A stretch of 64,000 nucleotides of DNA from the NCBI RefSeq assembly GCF_032362555.1, contig NC_083507.1, forward strand, positions 9,675,001 through 9,739,000. The letters run 5' to 3'. The notes under the pieces are model-generated. The model had not been told where the DNA came from and made no database searches. It was given only the letters and a program-made list of their open reading frames with translations. Positions 35,908 to 47,900 of the stretch are shown here, one piece after another. The position numbers and the translations under genes were made by a program. Positions within the stretch are counted from its first letter, which is position 1. Every line of letters begins with the position of its first letter. This stretch comes from Amyelois transitella. Taxonomy: Eukaryota > Arthropoda > Insecta > Lepidoptera > Pyralidae.

Positions 35908-38900
35908 TTAAGGTTTAAGCCAGACATCAATGGGTACTTTCATGAAGGCAGCATTGAGGAAAGCCTTGAAGTGCTTGGCTATGGACACGGCTGCAGCAGG
36001 TCTCATCTCTTCTATGATCTCCGCTGCGTTATTGTTGAGGAATTGATTCATGGCTTCACCTGAAATGTTATAGGTGACGTTTTGTCTTTAATAAAGTGAA
36101 CCATCATCTAATTGACATAGTTTATCTAATTGTTATTAAGTTGGATTATAAAATCATGGATTCAGATGTAGTCTCTACCGGAGGTCTCGTACCTGATATA
36201 ACTTGCTGATATTCTGAATAAAATTCTATTTATTTTATTATTATTATAAAAATAATAATTACCAATAACGCTCCCAAAATTGACGGTATCCCGGACTCTG
36301 AACCTGGAGTTTCTCAGCTTGAAGTCCACCAGCAGTCGTTCAGCACTCATGTATTTGATGTTGTCTTTTTCTACCTCCGTGCCGAATACCTTTGCAATCG
36401 CAGCCACATCAACTGAAAAAGGTAAGCATTTAGGATTAGATGACATTATCAAGCCTCGGTTTGGTCTTTACCCCTCTGGAGGGGTGGTACCTACAGACAA
36501 TTCACCCACCGTAGCCCATATCACGTTTTAGACACGGTAAGAGGAAAAATTCCTTCTATACATGGTTGTTATGTCTGCCTAACGTATCCTTCAATCTGCC
36601 TTATATCCCAGACAATAGTATACAAGTATTATTTGAGCTTTGCATGTACTACCTTAATCCTTAAGTTGAGGTTATAGATCGAGGAAAATTTATGGTTAAT
36701 TGCAAAATTTTCATATAAACCCAAAAACAGGGGAACTTGACCGTAGACCTCATAGAGCGATCGAGCGCTTGCATGTACCACATCCGACCTGAACCATCAG
36801 GTAGATTGAGGTCCAATCTCACTTAAAAAATAGTATATGGTTTAAAAAAAACGGAAAGGCCATTGATATATTGCAATACTTACTAAACGCAGCCCAGAAG
36901 TCTCCCTGCGAGCGAACGGGGAAGAGGAGAACTTGACCTGACACCTCATAGCGGCCGGTGATCTCTATGCGAGGCAGGATGAGACCCATGTCGATGCGGA
37001 GCTTCTTCAGGTCTGACCTGAAAAAGATTGGTTTATATTAAGTAAAATTATTTACGTAATTGTTTATGAATGTCTTCATATTTTTTTCGGTTATACGCCT
37101 GTCATCCTTTTTAACGTGTCTCTTGCTTCGGTTTTGCTGGAAGAGTTTTCTTTAAGCAGAAACTTCTTATCTATTTTTCTTGTGTACGCGTATTCATAAA
37201 TCAATGAAAAATACTTTTACAGGTAAAATTTCAGCGCCGGAGTGGCTGCCGGCACTTCAAAAGAAGATGATCACTCCATCCCCTTTCCATGGATGTGGTA
37301 AAATGCGAATAAAAAAATAGGCACGTTAATCTTTGGGGTAGTACCTCCGCAACCGTTGCAGGGTAACCTACCCCATATTTGAGGTTAAACGGGAGTCGAC
37401 GGAAGTCGATTCGTGTTAAAATGTGATCAAGTCAGGATCTTGGGCAAATTTTTAACTATCATCTTGAATAGAAAAAAGAAAAGTGGATTTAAATATGCTT
37501 TTTATATAAGATCAAATTCCAAGTAATTTACATAGGTACTTATACGATAGTCAGTCGTAAATTTAGATAGCTTATCGTTCGGGTCATCACTAATTCAATA
37601 AAAAATTTTTTTAGTATTTTTAGCTATCTGATTGACCTCCTCAATCATATTAGGTACTTATTTTTTTCTGGTTAATATATGTATATCACAACACAAACTA
37701 TTTTGTTACTGAGGGATTATATATATATATAAAAGATATTCCAATTAATTAATATACTTAAGTATAGGATTTGTACCATCTTACTTATCCTACTTATGTT
37801 ATAAATGCGACAGAAGTTTGTGAGGTTGTGTGGATGTAAGAATAAAAAGTAATAAACTCCTCGAAAATTTTGGATTTCATATCTTTATCCATTTTTTAAC
37901 CTTCGCGCGACATATTCTAAATAAAAGCTTCTCACATAAATTATCATTTTATTGACTTTGACACGGTTTAACTGCACATTACATTAAATTACATACGAAA
38001 TAAATGCATAATTAGAAAGAAAATATCCCTCGCATATTTTAATGTCAAGTCATACCACTGTTGAAATTGTTTGTCACTCGATTTGTGTCGCAAGATACGT
38101 TCCCTCGACTCTCAACTGTTGGCCAATGAACCACAAACTTACTGACGATTACTTGCAACCTTTTTTAACACAAGGTTCATACTAGTCGACTAAAATAATA
38201 GTTTGGTTATAAGACGATTTCTCAAAGCGCGAGGTGTACTGTATATTTTTTTAGACAACAAGGATTTTATTTAGATTCGAAACATATTTTGTAAATCATT
38301 GCTCTTCTTAATATTTTCCTCTGTTATTAGTTTTCAAAAAGTCTTTACCATTTCTTATAAAAAAACCAACCAATGTTTCTCCCTTATATTCTTTACTTTT
38401 TATACTTTCTCGGTCTAAAAAATTAACAATCAAACTCACCTGATTTTGGTGACAGTATAGTTGCTTGGCCCAATGACTGTTATATTGCTGAACGCCGCAG
38501 TAACCCTCACTGGTCCAGCATCGTTCTCCATGACCAGTCTGTCGATGTACAGGGGTTCCATCGGAGGCAGGCCGATGTCTGAGAGCCCCCTCGCCAGGTA
38601 GGGTCGCAGGTGGTTGAAGGAGTTCTTGATACAGGTGTCGAGTTGAGGATCACTCCGACTGCATGGCTGGATGTACTCCGCTGGAATAGAAGAGGAATGA
38701 TTTCATCAAATATATTGGAAATTTATCAAAAATCTGAACTGCTACCTTTTATTATGCCACACCAGCCTATTATTATGTTCTGTTATGTATTAATTTATTT
38801 TATGTTATGTGTTTACGGAATACATAATTTTATTTTAATATTATGAGCCTTGTGGATGCAAACATACATAAATAAAGAATTCGAAGAACTCGCTTAGCAG

Positions 38901-41900
38901 AATGGTATAAGTGAGATTTAATTAAGGGACTTGCATACAAACAATATCTTTATGACAGGAACTTCGGTATCAAAATCTTTACCTAGTGGATGCCTAATTC
39001 ATTATTTAAAGCTGTAAACCAAATTTTTGCATATCTATTCAATCATTTAGACTCAGCAGTAATTTATGTGTCACGTTTTCTTTTATGATATTCTAAAAAG
39101 GAAACTACACGCAATGCAATATTTATTCAAATATTATCCAAACCAAAGACTGGGCTTGTACTGATATTCTGGATTATAATACAGTTGAGCATGATATATA
39201 ACAATAATATTGAGAAATAGTTACGCAGTGAATCTATGTTATGCGAACAATTGAAGATCAGTGTATCGAGGCTAACTACTGTGCCACTGACTTCTAAGAA
39301 TAGGTACATGTCTGCTTAGAAATGTCATTTAAATATTGAAATTATTGACTGTTATTGAATGATAGTTATATAAAATTACTGCCTATATTTTGGAAACATC
39401 TCTTCTATATCTGTTTTGAAGTTTGAGGAGTTATTCTTAATTGTAAGATGACCACCTTTTCTTACTTATGTGACTATGTCTGTATTTAAAAAAATAGCCA
39501 AAAATCAATAAAAACATCTATAAAAGACCAAAAATTTATTTTTATGAATTTCGTCTGTAATTCTGTTTGATTGTACTGGCATCACGTGGAAACTTTTGCT
39601 CCCATTCGTATTTTTGTCAGATGTATTAGTTTCAACTCAAAAATGTACACAAAAATCTCTTCCACCACCCCTCTAAAGCGGCAATTCAGGTGGTGTGTAA
39701 TTTTGAATAAGCATAAATTATTTATTCTCTTAGAATACCTAGATCAATGACCTAACGTAGTGTTTCACAAGCTGGAATTTAGGTTCATACAAATAATGCA
39801 TTGCGTTATGTAACATGACATGCGTTGCAGTTCTGACGCAAACGCGGTCAGCGGTCACAAGGCGGCGTAAAGCGGGTATCACCGCTGCAATTGGAGCATA
39901 TTGCATACTAGCGACCCGCCCCGGCTTCGCACGGGCGCAAAATTCGGAAAAAATTATACATAAAAACCTTCCTCTTGAATCACTCTACCTGTTACAAAAA
40001 ACCGCATCAAAATTCGTTGCGTAATTTTAAAGATTTAAGCATACAAACAAACAGACTAAAATAGCGACTTTGTTTTATGCTATGTAGTGATAGTCAGTTT
40101 CTTTAGGTTAATGTGTGCCGTGTGGTACCCGGAACTTGAGAATAGGACCACTGCATCCCATTTCATTATCATTTCCCATGGATGTCGTAAAAGACGACTA
40201 AGAGATAAGATTCAACTTGGGATTTTTCTTCAAGGCGATGAGGGGTAGGCGATAAGCGAGAGATGATATTCTGTGACTACAGCAATAGGTATTATTTTAA
40301 AGATACATACATACATAAAATCACGCCTCTTTCCCAGGTTTTTTTTTCTTTATCCAGGTTGCTTTATGAAACTTTGCTAGATTGCGAAGTATTATCCATC
40401 AAACAAGTTTAAGGTCAAACTGAATTTGGTCGACAAAACTAATATAAGCTAAGCATATTAAAATTTATAATTTGTACAAACACTGTGACCGTACATTGTC
40501 TACGTACTATGAATTAGATTCATGATTCGAACAACTTTATAATTACCTCCGTTCAAACATTACATATTCGAGCAAACATTTTTATCCTTTGTCAACATAC
40601 TCAAATAAACCAATATTGTGCCAGACCGGTCTGATGAGGTATGTAGTAATCAAATAAGATATTATATAACCATCCAAAGTTTAAGCTCAACGGCCAAAAG
40701 TATAGCTAAATCATCACTTTTTATGCGTTTTTTTTTGGGCGTCCATAAATATTTTTAGTTTTATAACCTTTAGAAAAAAGATGGTTCTCAGTTTGATCTG
40801 TATGTTTGTCTGCGATTAGCTCGCGCTTCGCTTATTCGATTTTGATGCGATTTTCAGAAAAGTGTTTTTTTACATTAAGGTGAAGGTTTAAGACTTCAAA
40901 AAAGGAGGATATCGATTAGTGGCGGTTCTCTACTAACTGTTCTGAATTTTTTACCTGTTTTGCTTAGTTATCTCTCCACTCGATCTCTTCCTGTCACTTG
41001 TCAAAGATTTAGCTCTTTCATGCAAAAACTAATAAACGGAATTTGCGTATTCCATTTGATTAATTTTAGATATTTAAATTTTGTATTTAGGAACATGCTA
41101 AATGCTATTTGACTTGTTAATAAAAGTAAAGTATCGTACTGAATCATTAGGGACTTGAATTTAGAGCGGAAAATGCGCTTTATTTATCAGATTAACATGT
41201 AGGCTATAATGTACATGCGAGTGACGCCACAGGAAAAACTCTTTACATAAACGTACAATATAATTAAGCAATTCTAAATTAGCAAGCAATAAAAAATTAA
41301 AAAAAAGCTAGTTTATTAAAAAAATATTTGACCATTTGCATAATGGGTCTCCCAACTCGGCGCATGAGAACGTTGAACTTGAACGAGTGGTAAAATCGAG
41401 TTCTTGCACAAGGTCACCGGTTATGTAACGATTATACAACGATGCAATAGCCGACAGACTGACATACAAACCTACTTCACAACCTTACGATGATTAACGC
41501 ACTACTTTGAGAGTATATGCGTGGTCTATTGTATTTCGTTGGAGTATCACCGTTCTTTTAGAAGAATGAAAGCATGTTGATTAAGCTAAGAGCGTGAACG
41601 TTGGAAGGGTAAGGCGAACGTCCTTGATTAAATAGGAGATGTCCTGGCGAAAGGTTTGGTCAAGAGTACCTTAACACGCCGAACTTGCCTAAAGAGAATG
41701 AATGAAGCGAAAGATATGTGCGTATATCGTAGCAGGAAGTAAGATGTCTCTGTCTACCCGTTTGGAAAAAGGCCTGGTATTGTATATAACTTGTCAATTT
41801 TCATCCTCCCGGCGATCTTCCGGACTCCATTTAAGATCATGATCCAGTTGTGGATAGATAAGGGAGCTCACGAATTATGATAAGACATGCGCCTTTCCTC

Positions 41901-44900
41901 TTGTAGGAACTACGGATTTCTTAAAAGAGTGAGACGATAAGACATCGCTTTGTCAACGTTCCTTCAAGGGGTCGTGCCCGTAAACTGTTTATAAAAAGGG
42001 GAAACTCCCAGAGTTTGCGGATCATAGTTAAGTGAATATTTACAAATGAGTTTTTTTCTGAAGTGACTGATTGCAAATGTGTTTTTCAAACCCAATCGAT
42101 CGGTAAAGAGTAGAGAGAAAAGCAAAATGAGAGGTACTTCGCGGTCATTGTCTTGAGTAATAGTTACAGCGTATGTATGTGTACCATTTTTAGAATGTTA
42201 TGTTCCCAAAGCAATAATCGAATATCCGGATTACCGATATTCCGACTTGCCTACTAGTAGTTATCTTGTAATTTAAATTATATTATGGGTTATAGAAAAC
42301 ATACAAATGTCGTTATTTAGCAAAAATTTATGCACTTAAACAATCTTACAATCACTTAGGTCATCCTAATTTGTCACGATTAAATTTAATTTCATGAAAT
42401 CCTCGAATTGTGCTTTTATAATTAAATTTGATTACACAGTTTTATTCTATCCTTGTGCCTTTTTCAATGTTTGAGTAGTTATAATTTTTATAATTTGCTT
42501 CTTTATTATTATTTAAAATTGAATAACCTTAATTAATAGAGATAATAAACACAGACAGCCTAGACAGACACAAATGTGGAGTACTTATCTTTATGCAACT
42601 ACGATTTCTCAATAAAGAACGGTAAGGATTGTGAAACATTGATACAATTCAATCAGGTGCGTGTGTTGATTCCGTTGCAAGGGAGATTTCCCATCGCCAT
42701 GAGATAAAAGCTAAGAAAAAATGTAACAATATGCTATATGTAGGGTAGGTGATCAATGAGCTTATTTAGTCGTATAAAAACATTTCTCAGGGCTATGACG
42801 AAACAATCTGCTCTAGGGAGACAACCCTGTTAATTCAGGTTTCTTACTTATATATCGCTGTGAGAAATTTTGTGAACGATTTTATCATTGACATATTTAT
42901 AGCTCAAAAAGAATGAATGTGATTAATTTTATTTATTTTATGACAAATATTGGCCATATAAATAATTTAATAACAACGAAACAACATACAATTGGCATAT
43001 AAACAACGAAATACGTACCTACTTAAATGGCATCTCCAAAAGATGATTTAAGTGATCAACCTCATGCGCATACGCATGCCCAAGTACTCACTTGCTTCAT
43101 CACAAAGAGGCGTACCACTTTCTACTTTACGAAACTTACTATAAGGGAAACCCGGCAAATAGACGGTCTCATCGTCTTTCGCAAAACTCATTTATATTTC
43201 TCACAATGTGTGGTAAGTGCGAAGCCGGGAATTTGATATTCTTGTAAATTAACTATTGCTAGTGCATCGCAAATAATTGCAATACTAGCTCCACCCGCGT
43301 TAACAAAACATTTCGTTTATTTCCGTCCCGTGGAAATTTCTGGACACCCATCCATCACATCATCTACATCTAGTATAGATAACATAAGGATGCTTCTTAT
43401 CAAATTTAAGTCTATGCCCAGCGGCGTGGGCTGTGCGTTCTGCCACTGTCAGAAGAGTTATATTCATAAATCGAATTCAATATTGGTTTTTTAAGAGTTT
43501 ACAATATTGTACTAATGTATACCATTCCACGCAAAGCTACTGAATAGGTAAAAATGAAGCCATGTGAGATAGGTAATACAATTAACCAAAATCTAGTAGT
43601 ATTATAACATACATACTACATATAATTACGTGTGTGTCCCTTGCGGAGTAGGGGTAGACAGAGCCTACAGTACCTAAAAGACCACGTTCAGTTGCACGAC
43701 TCAATGATGGAATTGAGATTCAAACAGTGACAGGTTGCTAGACATCGCCTCAAGAAAAATCTCACGTTTAGGGGATAATTTTTGCTGTTGCAATCGTATT
43801 TCTTCAAAGGTTTCTGTGGAATTAATAAAACAAACAAGATCTTTATTTTTCATAAAATTATAACCACATCAAGTGAAATATTTACTTGTACACCATTACT
43901 TAAGTCGGAAGTTCACGCCCGCTGCGCACGCGGCTCTGCTTGCGTGATATTATGTGCGATGCGATCACCGATTTGAAATACGATGTTCGAGAATTCGGGT
44001 GTAACTTGTTGATTCTGCTTTTTTTTTAGTTTTTGATGAAGAAGTTTTAATTTTGATGGACCGGAGCGTAAGTTATGATAATTATTTTTTGCCTGATAAT
44101 TTTTGGGCATGTCAGTGATACTGAGTATGTAAATTACTTTATCGTTTCCTGCACATTCCCTAAACTTCTACCTTGATTTTTTTTATTGTGTCGTACGTTC
44201 CTCAATACCTATACTGTGTTACGAAGATGGATAAATTTACAAAGAAAATGAAGGGGAACAAACTTAAAATGTCGAAAACTAATTGAACAAATTGCCAAAA
44301 GGCTTATAGCTAGCTAGTTTTGTTTGTTTCACGACAAACATAACTTCAATCTAAAATAAGCTATCACAAAGGCGTTTAACCTAAGGCGTTTAAGATAAGA
44401 AAGACCGGATCTAAATACATTTCTCCTCAACCACACGGCCTTGTCAAGCAATACTTAGTAGCTCGACCTTAGAACTAATGTAAGTAATTAGTTCATCCAG
44501 ACATTAGTTTTGGGCCCGGTCGTGTCGCAACGTTGTCGCAACCGAAAAATAGATGGTGTCAAGGCATTTGACTTGGTTATTTATATCTTCAGTACTTGGG
44601 TTTGTTTGGGTGTCTTTGAATTGACAGTACTAAACGTTTGAAGAAATTTACGTGTGGTAAAGTAGGTTATGCTAACGGTGCATCTATAATGGGTGTAACT
44701 ATTAATAAAGAAATATACAGGCCGACCATAACACACATGACGGTTTTCTTTTAATTTATGTATTGACAAGTGAAAATTCTGCTGTCAACCGGGTTATTAC
44801 CTACCTATATGTGTTGATAACCTGTGCAGTGCCGACTTTAACTAATTTTAGTTTTTTGCAGCTTTTGGGGAGAGGAGTAACAAACTAGTCTGAGCCTACT

Positions 44901-47900
44901 CTGTTTACAAAGTACTGGAGGACGATCGCAGCTCCCCCATGTATAACGGAAAATCCCCTAAATCCCCGTTCTCGTGAGAATTTCGAGAAGTTCTCTCTTA
45001 GTGCAGCCCTAGACCACACAAGGAACTTACATAGTAGTTTGTGTTGTTCATTGTCTGTCAGTCAGTCATTCAGTAACGGAATAATTGTATATATACAGAT
45101 AAAAAAATTTGCGGCGCACCTTTCCCCTGTAAAAATATCCGCTTGACTCATAAATCTGAAGGTTGTCTATGTATGTCTCGGTTTCCTGTAAAACCTTAAA
45201 AGCCCAGTAATAAACGGCGAGACAATCGATCGTTGTGTGCGCAAGCGCAACATAAACAGACAATACAATAAAACAAATTTGTCTTTGTATACTTCATGTC
45301 AAACTTGGACTACTCGGAAAAGCGTCGCCACAACCCAACCATTGTCAATATCACTTCCTAAAACATTGTAGTTTCTCAAAACCAAAGTTCTATTGTAATG
45401 TAAAATCGGCGTACCTAAATAATTTGATAAAAGATCTCTTCTTACAAAATAAAAGAAAAATTATCTACATAAGAAAGACTTTAAGGTAATTCCAGTTTTT
45501 ACAATTCCATGTTATTTCAAGTTCGCAATCAGATCTTGAATAACATGATAATAAACATGTTCACTTTTCTTTACATTCCTGTATTTCTAGACGAAATCGG
45601 TAATAGATTATAGCGGGAATGGGATTTCTAACGAATACTATCTGTTTAATTGGGTTTAATACACTAAAGGGAAAACCAATTTTTTCCCCGTTGTAACTCC
45701 ATTGTAAGACATTATAAGGCAGAAGTACAATACCTACTGTTGCAAAAACATACTAATTCGTTTTGCTTTTACAAAAGTAAATTGTAATGGAGTATTCGAA
45801 ACATGCTTGAATTCGATTCAATAATTAAATTATGAATATGAAAAAGAACTGATAACTTACATCCGAGTATCTATTAATCCACTGACGACGAAATAACCAG
45901 AAATTACGAAGGAAAAATTTTTTGTCCCTGAATGGACCAGAGATCAAAGAACTATTTCACAGATGGGACATTATTTTAGGTCAAAAATTTATTAAAGGCA
46001 AAGGTAGGAAAATATGATGAGTGTAAGTACCAGGGTCTTGAAATATTTAGCAATATGGTCTCTTCTCAATCACATCACGTACATCGTGACCATTTTATAA
46101 TTAATGCTCTATAGAAAAGGTTCGTCAAGGCTGAAAAACTCGTTCAGTGAGTGTGTCCGAATTATCAATATTCATATCAGGTAGGATAATGTTGAAGATG
46201 ACCCTTCTTATCTGATCGATTGGCAATCTATTTTTATATCATCACCATCATGACGCGTCTTTGTAAATGAATCCAAAGATTTATATAAATGGTTGATAAT
46301 TTTCAGGACTGAAAAATTTTCATTTGGTAAAAACTTATTATTTTTTTAAAAAGATAAATATAGGACGGATTCAACTCTTTCATATATTTTTTTGTTACAA
46401 CGCTTTTGCGTCTACACCTTAATCCATTAGGGTTAACACCTAACTCAGAGTGTTAGTTTACGCAATGTCTTTACCCAATTCAAAGAAAAATCTATGCAAA
46501 ATAAAAACATTATTTACACTAACATGCTAATCGAGCGTACTATAAACATGATCTACTTACACAACCTTATACTCGGTTACGGTTTCGTCATTAAAGTTAT
46601 TATACATACATAAATCATGCCTCTTTCCCGGAGAAATAGGCAGAAACTAGCCTTTCCACTTACCACGATCCCTGCATACTTCTTTCGCTTCGTCCGCATA
46701 CATAACTCTCTTCGTGCAAGCTCGTCAGTTTTGACTCAAATTATAGTATTCTCTATCTCTCTCACTCAATTTGGTTAAACGAAACTGCACGCAAATTTAA
46801 TTGCCTAAATTTTAGTTTTAATCTTAACTTTCATTTTGGTCGGTAGGTAAGGAAGAAAAAACGTAGAGTGTGCCAGTTTCTTCGGGAAGATTGCAGATTG
46901 TAAAACTCGATCAAAGGAATAGGATTTGGGGTCTTTACGACATCTATATACCTTGTGTGTGTGTGAATAGACTGAAAAGCCACTGCTTAGCTTGATGAAA
47001 GAATTGCGATTCAAATAGTGACAGGTTGTTAGACCGTCGCCTTAAATTTATATATATTCTATATAATATTCTTCTATTATTCTTCCTCTTCGGGACCGTT
47101 TTTAAATAAGTGCAATAAGATTTATAAAATAAGTTTCAGAGACCATGCTTTAAAATTTTAAAAATTAAGGTTGCATGGCGTCGTCTTCCATATAGTACCA
47201 AAAATACAATAAAAAAATTGTATGTAATGTTTGCCTATTGTGTTAAGCTAATTAAAGAGTTATATGACACAATCTAAAATGAAATTCAATAAGAATAATA
47301 ACATATTTTTCATATTTAAACTATTTCAAAGTCATTATCAATTTAAACAAACCTTGAGTGTCAATGTAAAATTATTGAAATTATGCACGTTACTAATTCT
47401 AGGTATTGTTTCTGAATTTTCAGATATATTGCAAGAAAATACACTTATAATTACATACAATGAATTATTACGAGAAAAGTTAATCATAATTCATGTTAAT
47501 GCCAAATAATATACTACATACCCATGCAAATAATACATTTCAATGCAACACATTTCATCAAATAAACCTTGTCCACAAACAAGCATAACTTGTTTGCAAT
47601 ACGAGGCACACTATTTCGACAGACGAAGGAACAAACGTACTAGTGACAAAAATGTGAACTTTGGAATAAAATATGTTTTGTTCCTACAGTTTTCGTGCTA
47701 GTGCCGTGTGGTTCCCGGCACCAATACAAAAAAGAATAGGACTACTTCATTCCTTTTCCTATGGATGTCGTAAAAGGCGACTAAGGGATAGGCTTACAAA
47801 CTTGGGATTCTTTTTTAGGCGATGGGCTAGCAACCTGTCACTAGTTGAATATCAATTCTATCGTTAAGCCAAATAGCTGAACGTGGCCATTCAGTCTTTT

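Noticed and set aside
36280-36531. Plus-strand 83-codon ORF
   Set aside because: It is antisense to exon 4 of gene E, whose splice sites and family similarity are on the minus strand.
43027-43236. 69-codon plus-strand ORF in the first intron of gene E
   Set aside because: No signal peptide, splice support or recognisable similarity; its 3' part runs towards retroposon-like sequence.
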